Position numbers and translations under genes: made by a program. DNA of 41,167 bases from Candidatus Poseidonia sp. (lineage in GTDB: Archaea; Thermoplasmatota; Poseidoniia; Poseidoniales; Poseidoniaceae), in contig JAURDA010000013.1 of the NCBI GenBank assembly GCA_030828165.1, positions 1-41,167 on the forward strand, written 5' to 3'. Positions 1-8,386 of this stretch are shown here, piece by piece; position 1 is the first letter of the stretch; each line of letters begins with the position of its first letter. Below the pieces are notes generated by a model. That model made no database searches, was not told the origin of the DNA, and was given only the letters and a program-made list of their open reading frames with translations.

Positions 1-2
1 GT

Positions 3-3000
3 ACCGGCCTTTCCATCGATTCGGTCAACGACGTTGACTTTTTTGAAATCGTCATGGTCGCCGGGGTGACCTATTACGCCAACATCTCCTTCACCCATAC
101 GAACGGGGACATCGATGTTGGATGGGACGATGCCTCCGGTGGTTTCCTCGACAGCGGTACCAGCGTCAGCAACCTTGAGAGTCTGCAAGTGACGGCATCG
201 ACCAACCAAACCACGTATCTCGACGTTTACGGCTTTACGTCGTTCGGACAAACCACGTTTGCCAACACCTATGATATCGAGATCACCACAGACAACCCCG
301 GAGGTGGGCAAACCTTCGAACTCGTGAACGTGAACATCGTGAACTCAACCTTCGCAACGCTCTCGTTTAGTGGACTGACCAACGGGACTTCCTACCAGTA
401 CAATCACTCCTACGGGCAGGAAAACCTTGCAGGAAACCAAACGTGGTCCTCCCCGGTCACGGGAACCTTCACCGCTTCCTCCACGACCCATTCAATCGCT
501 TTCAACATGACACCGAACGTCGGTGAAACCGTCTTGATGGCGACCTCCACCCTCCGTTCAGCCGGTGGTGCCCTTCTTCACACGGACATGGATTCCCTTT
601 ACTTGGAAGCCGTTGAGGCCACGGTCACCTCATCGACTTCAGGAGAAATTGAATTGACCAACCTCTCCGCATCAAGCAGTTACACCCTTCATTGGATCAC
701 GTTGGATTACGATGAATGGTTGACCAATTTCACGGTGTCGCAAGACGTCCATGCTGCGATCAACGCTTCCATGATCGATGAAGACACGTGGAACGTGACG
801 AACACCGGCCAAGCCTCCTATCAGGTCAACTGGATCGGTCCAACCACCATGAACGACCATCTCTTCCTTGCGTACATCTACACACCGGGAACCCTGCCGA
901 ACTTGGACACCAACGAGAACCTCACGGGGCTTCACATCGACGAGTTCGTGCCGCAATTGCCCGCCTTGGTGATCGACGGCTATTCGACAAGTTCCACCGC
1001 AAGCACGAACAACGTGCAGGCCAAGGGCGCCGATTTGGTGGTCGGCGACAGCTACCAGTACCAATACCGTTTGACCGATGCTTCGGGAGCCAACCTCGCC
1101 ACCTCGCAGATGACGAGTTTCTCTGCAACGGCACAAAACATGAGCATCTCGACGTGGTCGTACACGACGCCAACGGCATCGGGGACGTACTGCGTCAACA
1201 TCGACCTCTACTCGAACACATCCGTGCAATTGATTGGGGACGATGCTTGCTTCCAACTCACGTTTGACGATGACAACGACGGCGTAGCGAACGAAGCCGA
1301 CCTCTGTCCCAACACGGCCACGGGAGCCGTTGTGGACCAATACGGATGCGCCCTTGCGCAGAAGGACACCGACGGGGACGGTTACAACGACGCCGTGGAT
1401 GATTTCCCAACCGACAGCACCCAATGGTCCGACATGGACAGCGATGGTTACGGCGACAACGCCAGCGGGAACAACCCGGATGCTTTCCCGAGCGACGGTA
1501 CGCAGTGGTCGGATACCGACGGCGATGGCTACGGCGACAACGCCACCGGAAACATGGCCGACGCTTTCCCGATGGACCCCACGCAATGGTCGGATATGGA
1601 CGGCGATGGCTACGGTGACAACGCCAGCGGGAACAATCCCGATGCTTGGCCAGCTGACAGCACCCAATGGGCCGACAGCGATGGCGACGGCTTTGGTGAC
1701 AACCCCACCGGAACCAACGGCGACGCCTTCCCCAACGATGCGTCGCAATGGTCGGACGCCGACGGGGACGGTTACGGCGACAATCCCAACGGCACCACGC
1801 CCGATCATTTCCCGAACGACGCTACGCAATGGGAGGATACGGACGGCGACGGTTACGGCGACAACCCCGACGGCACCAACGCCGATGCCTTCCCCGACGA
1901 CGCCACCCAATGGTCCGATGCGGACGGCGACGGCTACGGGGACAATCAAGCCGGCACCGACCCGGATGCCTTCCCCACCGACTCCACGCAGTGGTCGGAT
2001 TCGGACGGCGATGGGTACGGTGATAACGCCGCAGGTCTCAACGCCGATGCCTTCCCGAACGACGCCACCCAATGGCGCGATGCGGATGGGGATGGCTACG
2101 GGGACAACGCCAACGGAAACAACCCCGACCTTTGCTTGAACACGCCCTCCGGCGAAGCCGTGGATAGCAACGGCTGTTCGGCGTCGCAACTCGACGGCGA
2201 CATGGACGGCGTCAGCGATGCCTTGGATGCCTGTCCCGATACGCCTGCCGGCGAACCGGTGGACAACGTCGGTTGTTCAGGCAGCCAAGAAGACGCCGAT
2301 ATGGACGGTGTCATGGACGGCTTCGACGCCTGTGCCAATACCCCGCTCGGTGCTCAAGTTGATGCAGCCGGTTGTGCGCCAAGTCAACTCGATACCGACG
2401 GCGACAGCATCACCGACGACCGTGACCAATGCCCCACAACGACGGCGGGTTTGCCCGTGAACGGCGTGGGCTGTGCCGCTTCAGAACGGGATACGGACGG
2501 CGACGGTGTCGTTGATTCAACCGATGTTTGCGACGCAACGCCGATGAGCGAAGCGGCCGATGCCGCCGGTTGCTCCCCCTCGCAAAAAGACGGCGACGGT
2601 GACGGCATTTCCGATGACATCGATAACTGCCCCGGAACTGAAAACGGCCTCACCGTTGACATGCTTGGTTGTGCGACCAATCAGCGAGACACCGACAACG
2701 ACATGATTTCGGATGCCGATGATGTTTGCAACGCCACGCCCGCAGGTGAGCAGGTGGACGCTCAAGGATGTGCAGAGTCCCAGAAAGACAGCGACCGAGA
2801 CGACATCAACAACAACCTCGACCTTTGCCCGGACACCCCGGTCACGCTCTCCGTGGACGTTGATGGCTGTGCAGAACAGCAAAAGGACGATGACAAGGAC
2901 GGTGTTTTCAACCATCTTGACGATTGCCCGAACACACCCATGGACGAACTCATTGACCCCATGGGTTGCGCCTTGACACAATTGGATTCGGATAACGACG

Positions 3001-3437
3001 GTGTGAACGACGCTGAGGACGACTTCAGGTTTGACGCCAACGAAACCACCGACACCGACGGTGACGGTGTTGCCGACCGATGGGATGAGTTCCCAGAGGA
3101 TGCTTCCCGTTCACAAGCAGAGGCCGAAAGCTCCGGCAACGGGATGCTCTACCTCATCATCGCCGTGTTGCTTTTGGCCTTGCTGGGCGGCGGTGGCTAC
3201 GTCTTCACTCGAAAACCCGTGACCTCCAACAGTCCGTTTGCCCAGGCCGCTGCGTCCATGGACGCTGCCACGGAGGAATACATGGCTGGCGCAGCAGGAG
3301 GCAAAGAACTCCCTGCCCTTGAAGCGGGTCAACCTCAGCAGTGGGAAGAGAACGGTGTCCACTGGTCACGTGATGCTGAAGGAAACCTCTCGTACTACGA
3401 CGCAGAAAGCGGTGCATGGTTGGCGTATCAGGCATGA
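3..3437 (+). CDS. Giant surface protein with thrombospondin-type-3-like Asp repeats and a membrane anchor (5' partial)
   Basis: The frame is open to the left edge, so the start lies outside the window; 1144 residues are visible. The first ~420 are Thr/Ser/Asn-rich beta-type sequence with many N-glycosylation-like NxS/T sites, typical of an extracellular stalk. A block of 27-residue repeats with the core DGDGYGDN follows, then ten Cys-paired units of the form CPxTPxGxxVDxxGC separated by DxDxDGVxD motifs. These match thrombospondin type 3 / OmpA-linker calcium-binding repeats. A hydrophobic helix at about residues 1046-1070 (GMLYLIIAVLLLALL) precedes a ~75-residue tail ending in an aromatic motif with W, YY and W. 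The likely topology is outside-repeats, one helix, cytoplasmic tail. The role is probably surface adhesion or display; no enzyme motif is visible. Confidence 0.85.
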   Translation, partial: TGLSIDSVNDVDFFEIVMVAGVTYYANISFTHTNGDIDVGWDDASGGFLDSGTSVSNLESLQVTASTNQTTYLDVYGFTSFGQTTFANTYDIEITTDNPGGGQTFELVNVNIVNSTFATLSFSGLTNGTSYQYNHSYGQENLAGNQTWSSPVTGTFTASSTTHSIAFNMTPNVGETVLMATSTLRSAGGALLHTDMDSLYLEAVEATVTSSTSGEIELTNLSASSSYTLHWITLDYDEWLTNFTVSQDVHAAINASMIDEDTWNVTNTGQASYQVNWIGPTTMNDHLFLAYIYTPGTLPNLDTNENLTGLHIDEFVPQLPALVIDGYSTSSTASTNNVQAKGADLVVGDSYQYQYRLTDASGANLATSQMTSFSATAQNMSISTWSYTTPTASGTYCVNIDLYSNTSVQLIGDDACFQLTFDDDNDGVANEADLCPNTATGAVVDQYGCALAQKDTDGDGYNDAVDDFPTDSTQWSDMDSDGYGDNASGNNPDAFPSDGTQWSDTDGDGYGDNATGNMADAFPMDPTQWSDMDGDGYGDNASGNNPDAWPADSTQWADSDGDGFGDNPTGTNGDAFPNDASQWSDADGDGYGDNPNGTTPDHFPNDATQWEDTDGDGYGDNPDGTNADAFPDDATQWSDADGDGYGDNQAGTDPDAFPTDSTQWSDSDGDGYGDNAAGLNADAFPNDATQWRDADGDGYGDNANGNNPDLCLNTPSGEAVDSNGCSASQLDGDMDGVSDALDACPDTPAGEPVDNVGCSGSQEDADMDGVMDGFDACANTPLGAQVDAAGCAPSQLDTDGDSITDDRDQCPTTTAGLPVNGVGCAASERDTDGDGVVDSTDVCDATPMSEAADAAGCSPSQKDGDGDGISDDIDNCPGTENGLTVDMLGCATNQRDTDNDMISDADDVCNATPAGEQVDAQGCAESQKDSDRDDINNNLDLCPDTPVTLSVDVDGCAEQQKDDDKDGVFNHLDDCPNTPMDELIDPMGCALTQLDSDNDGVNDAEDDFRFDANETTDTDGDGVADRWDEFPEDASRSQAEAESSGNGMLYLIIAVLLLALLGGGGYVFTRKPVTSNSPFAQAAASMDAATEEYMAGAAGGKELPALEAGQPQQWEENGVHWSRDAEGNLSYYDAESGAWLAYQA
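1365..2125 (+). repeat. In-frame 81-bp tandem repeat, nine units
   Basis: The codons for DGYGDN recur at exact 81-nt steps: the GG(T/C) codon begins at 1446, 1527, 1608, 1689, 1770, 1851, 1932, 2013 and 2094. Each unit is 27 residues: an Asp-rich calcium loop, then DAFP and a QW(S/A)D segment. A more divergent unit precedes the block at about 1365. Differences are mainly at third codon positions and in the variable residues after GDN, so the block arose by tandem duplication and is under protein-level selection. Confidence 0.9.
2126..3095 (+). repeat. In-frame ~99-bp Cys-paired TSP3-like repeats
   Basis: About nine units of ~33 residues each carry a CPxTP segment, a GC about 14 residues later, an SQ(K/L)D link and a DxDxDGVxD calcium loop. 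A tenth copy of the Cys unit lies upstream at about 1306-1350, before the 27-residue block. The two Cys in each unit probably form a disulphide outside the cell. Units are much more diverged than the 81-bp block, suggesting an older expansion. Confidence 0.85.
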
Positions 3438-3575
3438 GTTGCCGTCTTCGGTGAAATCGTCGCGCCTTGAGTTTGGATGTGGGTCACCCACCTGTCTCCG
3501 TTGGGCTCTTTTGGATGCCCACGAAGCGGACTTGAATTGACCTCTGGCCTTTTGGAATTCATACAAGAGCGGCCC

Positions 3576-3584
3576 CTTTATTCC
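3576..3584 (+). promoter_or_regulatory. Possible TATA element ahead of the cold-shock gene
   Basis: The AT-rich stretch CTTTATTCC stands in otherwise GC-rich sequence about 50 nt before the chosen ATG at 3632. A start site about 26 nt downstream would leave a ~25-nt leader. This is a weak match judged by eye. Confidence 0.3.
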
Positions 3585-3631
3585 ACTTTACGATGCATGA
3601 CTCTAATTACAATGAAATTTCGGCACCGTTT

Positions 3632-3823
3632 ATGTCAACTGGCAAAGTAAAGTGGTTTAATCAAGTAAAGGGCTTCGGCTTCATCGAACAAGAAGGTGGA
3701 GATGACCTCTTTGTCCACAAGTCCCAGGTGACTGGAGAAATTCGAGACGGAGATACAGTTCAGTTTGAGATCGGTGAAGGGCCGAAAGGTCCCAACGCAG
3801 TGAACGTTCGAAAATCCGAATGA
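3632..3823 (+). CDS. cspA: Cold-shock domain protein (CspA family)
   Basis: A 63-residue single cold-shock domain, the usual length for the family. The RNP1-type motif KGFGFI and RNP2-type motif DLFVHKS are both present, and it opens with GKVKWFN as in bacterial CspA. Such proteins bind single-stranded RNA/DNA and melt secondary structure. I chose ATG 3632 because the family starts just before the TGKVKWF strand; an in-frame ATG at 3593 would add 13 residues with no family similarity. The gene is monocistronic and convergent with purP. Cold-shock domains are patchy in archaea, so an old transfer from bacteria is likely. Confidence 0.93.
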   Translation: MSTGKVKWFNQVKGFGFIEQEGGDDLFVHKSQVTGEIRDGDTVQFEIGEGPKGPNAVNVRKSE

Positions 3824-4008
3824 GTCAGGGTAGAGCACCACCGATTCCGTTTGATCGAATCAGACAGCCGATGCGATGAGGTAATCGTCTAAGGTTGAAC
3901 ATGTCTACGGCTGCAAGGGGTCCATTGAACACACGTTTCAACCCAGCCTCGAATCCATGTTTGAATGGGTGCTCAATCGAGCCGATGGTTCAGTGTGAAT
4001 GGATTGCC

Positions 4009-5166
4009 TCAGGTGAGGACTTCCAACAAGCGGTCTTGCTCTGCAGCCATTCGAAGTTCCATGGCGATTCTTCGGCCGCTTGACATCGGCTTTCGCCAGA
4101 GTGCGTTTCCGTACGGATGGCCAACGCTCACGTGCACGTTCGTTCCACCACCGAGACGAGGTGCAACGTCGTAGATGTAATAATTCATGTCCTTGTCAAT
4201 GCACGTCTGCAGGCAAAACGGCCCAATGATCCCCGGGTCGTAATGCTCCTTGCTGGCTTTGATGAATTTCTCTCCGAGTTCGAACGCCTTCTCAAGCAGC
4301 GACTCGCGAATGGTAGCGGTGTTGTGGCCGACCACGGTCATTTCGGGTATTTGTTGATGAAGCGGCATCGTCATCTGCTGGGGGGCCGGCAGGCGAACAT
4401 GCCCGTCAAGAGAGGATTCGAAGCGCCAGTCAACGCCGAGCAGTTCCAACCGTTCGCCTTCCTCGGCAAGCGGGCTGTAGAAGAAATTCAAGTTGAACAC
4501 GGGACCGATGACGTAGCGTTCAATCCGGGCGCCGTCAAGCGATGCCTGATCGATGACACCCTCTTTCAACAAGGCTTCGGATTTTTCTTTGTATTCATTG
4601 AACGAGGCGCAGGTGAAAAAGCCCCGTTCGAGTTTCTTTTGCGCATGGTGCAATTTGACGATGACCAGGCAATCAATGTCTTCGGGTCGGTCAATTTTCT
4701 CGGGGTACGGCAAGCCCGCTTTCTCAAGAATCCAATAGTAATCTTGGTCTTCGGTTCGCTCCTCCATCCGCAGCATGCTTCGGGAACCGAACATGGGTAC
4801 CTTGAATTTGGTTTCAATGTCGTCGATGCTCGAGTAGGAAGTGAACGAACGGTTCGGAATGTAGATGACGTTTCGCTTTCGCATTTCGTGTTGCATGTCC
4901 TCCGAGAGCACGTCGTTGAAGGAGTTCAACACGATGGCCTTGTCAACCATGCCTCGGCGAACACGGCCTGAAGAACTACGGTGGGTTTTGAAGTAATTCG
5001 CGTAGGTTTTGTGGCGCCCTTCTTTGCAGTAAGCCACCGTGGGAAAGCCTTCTTCGATGGCCCCGTCACAAATATCGAGTGCTGAATGCGATGCCGTCAT
5101 GCCGATGCGGAGCTTGAGTCGGTCGTAGTTTTCAACGATGGCAGCGATGTCCGCTTTTCCAATCAT
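4009..5166 (-). CDS. purP: 5-formaminoimidazole-4-carboxamide ribonucleotide synthetase PurP
   Basis: This ATP-grasp enzyme uses ATP and formate to convert AICAR to FAICAR, the penultimate step of IMP synthesis in archaea that lack the PurH transformylase. At 385 residues it is close to the family length. Diagnostic stretches are ASHSALDICDGA near the N-terminus, VPMFGSRSMLR in the middle, and a C-terminal ATP-grasp metal-binding part with GPFCLQT, then PRLGGGTNVH and GHPYGN. It sits 60 nt downstream of the coiled-coil gene ending at 5227 on the same strand and may be read with it, though no functional link is evident. The start at 5166 is the first Met before the conserved region. Confidence 0.93.
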   Translation of the reverse strand: MIGKADIAAIVENYDRLKLRIGMTASHSALDICDGAIEEGFPTVAYCKEGRHKTYANYFKTHRSSSGRVRRGMVDKAIVLNSFNDVLSEDMQHEMRKRNVIYIPNRSFTSYSSIDDIETKFKVPMFGSRSMLRMEERTEDQDYYWILEKAGLPYPEKIDRPEDIDCLVIVKLHHAQKKLERGFFTCASFNEYKEKSEALLKEGVIDQASLDGARIERYVIGPVFNLNFFYSPLAEEGERLELLGVDWRFESSLDGHVRLPAPQQMTMPLHQQIPEMTVVGHNTATIRESLLEKAFELGEKFIKASKEHYDPGIIGPFCLQTCIDKDMNYYIYDVAPRLGGGTNVHVSVGHPYGNALWRKPMSSGRRIAMELRMAAEQDRLLEVLT

Positions 5167-5226
5167 GGGTTCACTTCCAGTCGTCGCTCCGTGATGAGGG
5201 TCTTTGATGTGTTCGCACGATGCGAA

Positions 5227-6105
5227 TCAATCAAACCGCTGAAGTTGCATGACTTCTTCCGTAGAAAGCACCTCTCCAGCCAACAATTTCGCCATCAAGT
5301 CCTGCGTTTCGTCGGTGGCCGCTGGGCGCTGACCGCCACCGGCACTTGCACTGCGCATAGCCCGAAGAATATCTTGGATCGAGTGGAGGCAACGCAGGGA
5401 AACAATGTACATGCTGTGCTCCTTGTCGGCTTCCTTCTTCGAGGTTCGCAATCGGCGATGAGCGGCTTCGGCCTTCTCGCGTTGCTTGTCAACTTCAGCA
5501 TTCCACTCAATCATCAAGTCGTGGGCGCTCTGGGCTGCTTCAGCGGCTTCCTTGACCGCGTTGTGGGCCGTTTCTTGAGCAGCCACAGCGGTCCGGAGTT
5601 CCGTGCTGCCTTCAGCGGCTTCGACGTTCTTTTCTTCGGCCTTCAATCGCTTCAAGTCGGCGCTGAGTTCCTTCATTTTCTTGAAATAGGCAGGTTCAGC
5701 CTTCTTGCCAGAGTGCTTGCCTTCGTTGAATTCTCGCTCCATGCGTTCCATGGTTCGGGTGACGGATTGAACGGTCTTTGGGCGGATGGGGCGGCCTCGC
5801 TTGTCGAGTTCGGGAGCCTTTTCGGGGAAGGTTGACCGGATGGCCTCCTTGGCTGCCTTGACCGCCTGGTTTGCTTCGTCACGTTCTTTTTTCTTCTCGC
5901 GAACCATTTCGTTCATCTGGTCGCGGAGGTCACGCTGCTCGCGGACCTGAACGATGAGTTCGCGAACCTCGTTGTTGAGTTCGTTTCGGGTGGTGGTGAA
6001 TTCTTTGGTTTTCTCGTTCCAATCGTCCCGTTGCTCACGATGCTGCGTTGCTTTTTTGTCAACCATCTTGCGCCGTTCTTCGAGAAGATCTTTGAGTTCT
6101 GCCAT
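5227..6105 (-). CDS. Long coiled-coil protein (COG1340-like), copy A
   Basis: Of 292 residues, almost all up to ~250 are charged heptad-like helix (LKDLLEERRKMVDKKATQHR and similar), followed by a short Gly/Ala linker. The C-terminus, AGEVLSTEEVMQLQRF, resembles the GExLSxEEF motif that I recall from archaeal coiled-coil proteins of COG1340. There is no signal peptide or membrane segment, so it is probably cytosolic. It resembles copies B (7058-7900) and C (13203-14222) in layout, and A and B share the EEF-type end. It lacks their basic tail. Exact function is unknown; scaffold or chromosome-associated roles are only guesses. Confidence 0.75.
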   Translation of the reverse strand: MAELKDLLEERRKMVDKKATQHREQRDDWNEKTKEFTTTRNELNNEVRELIVQVREQRDLRDQMNEMVREKKKERDEANQAVKAAKEAIRSTFPEKAPELDKRGRPIRPKTVQSVTRTMERMEREFNEGKHSGKKAEPAYFKKMKELSADLKRLKAEEKNVEAAEGSTELRTAVAAQETAHNAVKEAAEAAQSAHDLMIEWNAEVDKQREKAEAAHRRLRTSKKEADKEHSMYIVSLRCLHSIQDILRAMRSASAGGGQRPAATDETQDLMAKLLAGEVLSTEEVMQLQRFD

Positions 6106-6200
6106 TCTTCATCTCACCTGGTCTGGGGAGGATTCCCATCCACCCGCATGCAAGGGACCAACCTCCCCCATTTAACCCTTCACGGGCAGAGGTGCGCCCC

Positions 6201-6524
6201 TCAAGCATCCATTTTTCCTTCGTCCTCGCTCAATTTGTCAAGGGCCAAGCGCAGGGCTCCCAAATTGGTCGCTCGCTGGGCTTTCAGAATCAAGACCCCG
6301 ATGCGAAGGGTTCGGAGGAGTACGAATCCCTGCTCTTGAACGAGCGTCACGGTTTGAGCGTCGCTTGCGTTGTGGGCGAGGGAAAGCCAATCTTGGACGG
6401 CTTGGTTCGCTGGTTGTGAGTTGGGGGATTCTTTGCTGTAGATGACAAAACCGTCCTTCTCGACCAACCAAGCGTCCGTGATGCCGCGCTGCGAGACCAC
6501 TCCTTCAAGCAAGCGCTCAATCAT
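6201..6524 (-). CDS. Roadblock/LC7-like small protein
   Basis: A 107-residue protein with an alpha/beta pattern like Roadblock/LC7 (MglB-type) domains: a first helix MIERLLEGVVSQRGI, strands AWLVEKDGFVIYS and GFVLLRTLRIGVLILKA, and a last helix with NLGALRLALDKL. Family members bind small GTPases or form platforms. No GTPase gene lies in the window. The start at 6524 overlaps the preceding GNAT gene by 8 nt; an alternative ATG at 6551 would add nine residues. The assignment rests on fold pattern rather than a hard motif. Confidence 0.55.
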   Translation of the reverse strand: MIERLLEGVVSQRGITDAWLVEKDGFVIYSKESPNSQPANQAVQDWLSLAHNASDAQTVTLVQEQGFVLLRTLRIGVLILKAQRATNLGALRLALDKLSEDEGKMDA

Positions 6525-7038
6525 GAGGAAAACCTGCCCGCTGGGGTGCATAAGTCTTGGGCTCTTCGGGTTGAGGGAGCGGGCCTTGCATCATGTAGCC
6601 CAAACCCGATTGATAGTACCCCTCCAGGCTGGTCTGTATGGCCAACCCTCTCGCTTTGTAGAAACGTTGGGCTCCGTCGTTTTCAGCCTTGACCTCCAAC
6701 TGCACTCTTCGGTAGCCGTTGGCCCAAGCGGCGCGAGTGAACGATTCCCAGGCTTGCGTCCCCCAACCTTGGCCTTGGAGCGTACGGTCAATGACAAACG
6801 CAGCCACGCGAACGATATCATCTTTGAAGGGTGTCGCCCATAGCAGTCCTTGAATTCGGTTCGGGTCGGAGGATGATGGGTCAACCAGGACCAAGTTTCC
6901 TCCCCATGCCGGAATGGGAAGATGACGAACGGAGGACTCGCTGTAACGCTCTCCGGTTTCGCTAAGAAACAACGCCAAAACGCGCTCAACGGCCGTTGGG
7001 CTCAAGTCGAGAGGGGTTGCGCCGTTCACCCACCGCAT
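6517..7038 (-). CDS. GNAT-family N-acetyltransferase
   Basis: This 173-residue protein has the acetyl-CoA binding motif A as VIDRTLQGQGWGTQAWESF (Q/RxxGxG/A type) and motif B around QLEVKAENDGAQRFYKARGL, both standard for GNAT enzymes. The substrate cannot be read from sequence. ATG 7038 follows the stop of the coiled-coil gene B by 19 nt; an upstream in-frame ATG at 7200 lies inside gene B and is unlikely. It is co-directional with, and overlaps, the Roadblock-like gene, so it belongs to the same operon and might modify one of the coiled-coil partners (inference). Confidence 0.85.
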   Translation of the reverse strand: MRWVNGATPLDLSPTAVERVLALFLSETGERYSESSVRHLPIPAWGGNLVLVDPSSSDPNRIQGLLWATPFKDDIVRVAAFVIDRTLQGQGWGTQAWESFTRAAWANGYRRVQLEVKAENDGAQRFYKARGLAIQTSLEGYYQSGLGYMMQGPLPQPEEPKTYAPQRAGFPHD

Positions 7039-7057
7039 CACGTTGAATTCTCCTTGT

Positions 7058-7900
7058 TCAGCCCTGACCGTTCTGCCGACGCCTGCCCCGCATTGGCTCG
7101 GCTCTGCGCATGGAGGATGTTCGCCGCTTCTTGGGAGTGGGTGCCGGTGCTTCCGTGTCCTCGAAATTGGTGAGTCCACCGTGTTCAAGCATCGCAGCAA
7201 ACTCTTCTATAGAAAGTGAATTGCCTGCCGCTAGGCGAAGGGTGAACTCCTCGACCTGTTCGGGGACGGGGAGCGGGTTGGCCCCGGGGATGTCCTTCAG
7301 AAACGCCCGCAAACGGCCTGCTTCCCGACGCAAAGGCCGAGTTTGTTCGCTGTTTTTCGTGAGTCGCTGACTGAATTTCCGGTCCTCTCGATTGATGGCT
7401 TTCACGGTCTCCAAGAGGGATGTTCGAGCCCCGTCCAATTCATGGTGCAGGCCTCGGTGCTCGTCGTACGCCTTCACCATCGCTTGCATCTCAAAAAACC
7501 TCGAAAACATTTCAATTTCCGCTCCAAGGTGGGGCGATTCGGAGGCTGGTGCGGGTGCGGTCAGCCGATGGTAAAACGATTCCATGGCTTGCACCAAACG
7601 GTGGCGGGGGACGGAGAGCCTCGAAGCGAGTTCGTCACGGAGGGAGAGCAGACGGTCAAATTCGTTCTTTTCTTCAATCGCTTGGATCAAATTGGCGTGC
7701 TCTTCGGGATGTTCGATGACCGGGGGGTGCTGAATTTTGTTCACGGCGAATTTGATGACTTCCGAGCGGAGTTTTTTGTCGATGTACATCCTTTGCCGTT
7801 CCTCGTCGAGGCGGTTGACTTCGGCGATGGTTGCTGCATACGTCGCCTCAACCTCTTCCCGCAGTTGTGCTGCGAGGTCCAGGTGAAAACGGTTCGTCAT
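7058..7900 (-). CDS. Long coiled-coil protein (COG1340-like), copy B, with basic tail
   Basis: A 280-residue protein, helical and highly charged through ~200 residues. It then has AAGNSLSIEEFAAMLEHGGL, matching the archaeal COG1340-like C-terminal motif, and an Ala/Pro linker followed by a strongly basic tail with KKRR and MRRAEPMRGRR. The start at 7900 forms a 4-nt ATGA overlap with the upstream gene, implying coupled translation; a longer frame reaching 8062 is open but reads inside that gene. The basic tail suggests nucleic-acid or acidic-protein binding (inference). A very similar tail ends copy C. Confidence 0.75.
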   Translation of the reverse strand: MTNRFHLDLAAQLREEVEATYAATIAEVNRLDEERQRMYIDKKLRSEVIKFAVNKIQHPPVIEHPEEHANLIQAIEEKNEFDRLLSLRDELASRLSVPRHRLVQAMESFYHRLTAPAPASESPHLGAEIEMFSRFFEMQAMVKAYDEHRGLHHELDGARTSLLETVKAINREDRKFSQRLTKNSEQTRPLRREAGRLRAFLKDIPGANPLPVPEQVEEFTLRLAAGNSLSIEEFAAMLEHGGLTNFEDTEAPAPTPKKRRTSSMRRAEPMRGRRRQNGQG

Positions 7901-8295
7901 ACGTCTTCCACCTCGTTCTTCTTTCGGAGTGCATAACTCGATGCCCCTCCCTGTTCGACGCGTTGAGCGTCCTCGAGCAGGTGGCCCCAACTTCCTGCTT
8001 CCATCTCTCTCCAGAAGGCCAAGGCTTCCTCCGTATCCTCTACGGCGTGTCGGACCGACCACAGGCGAGATACGGTTCTGCGACGAAAGGTTTCGTTTTC
8101 ATCAATTTGATTGGACTGGTCTTCATTCGCTTTGCCTTCTTCATCTGCGGCTTTTGCGAGCGAGTAGGCCCTGTCGTTTTCTTCCGAACGACGTTCAAGC
8201 TCTTTTGGAAGGGAAGATGCGAGCGTCTCGCGTCGTCGGACAATCGCCTTCACCAAGGCATCCGGGGTGACGTTCAACAGGTCGTTGGTTTGCAT
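7897..8295 (-). CDS. Unknown helical protein, first gene of the coiled-coil cluster
   Basis: A 132-residue, charged, mostly helical protein (VKAIVRRRETLASSLPKELE, then a Glu/Asp/Asn-rich segment and a Trp-containing helix). I do not recognise the family. ATG 8295 is chosen because the next upstream Met (8388) would share a CATG with the start of the divergent gene at 8387 and add 31 residues of low-complexity sequence. It is translationally coupled to coiled-coil B by ATGA, so the two proteins probably work together. Confidence 0.6.
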   Translation of the reverse strand: MQTNDLLNVTPDALVKAIVRRRETLASSLPKELERRSEENDRAYSLAKAADEEGKANEDQSNQIDENETFRRRTVSRLWSVRHAVEDTEEALAFWREMEAGSWGHLLEDAQRVEQGGASSYALRKKNEVEDV

Positions 8296-8386
8296 CGTCT
8301 TGGCGGTGTTCTTCAACGTAAAAGAATCAAACCCTTGTCCCGGCTGGTAACGAGAAGGTGAAGAACCACGAGACGCACGCAAAGTC

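Noticed and set aside
1365-2125. Regular 81-nt periodicity, considered as a CRISPR-like or satellite array
   Set aside because: There is no repeat-spacer structure; the period is a multiple of three and lies in frame within a coding sequence.
672-2189. 505-codon open frame on the minus strand opposite the repeat protein
   Set aside because: It mirrors the Asp-rich repeats and yields low-complexity Val/Gly/Arg sequence with no domain. The plus-strand frame has clear repeats, a membrane helix and third-position variation.
3479-3491. GTGGG-TCA-CCCAC hairpin after the first gene, considered as a terminator
   Set aside because: The stem is only 5 bp and the T-rich CTCTTTT is not adjacent; archaeal termination relies mainly on T-tracts, so support is too weak.
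3824-4008. 185-nt convergent gap after the cold-shock gene, scanned for a small RNA
   Set aside because: No clear C/D or H/ACA box pair, tRNA-like fold or promoter was found. A few short TTGAA/TTGATCGA similarities are not enough.
4117-4971. 284-codon plus-strand frame inside purP
   Set aside because: It is the antisense of conserved PurP motifs and shows no coherent protein family.
7901-8062. Longer N-terminus for coiled-coil protein B
   Set aside because: The extension overlaps the upstream gene, is Gly/Arg-rich and unlike a coiled coil; the ATGA overlap at 7897-7900 is the usual arrangement.
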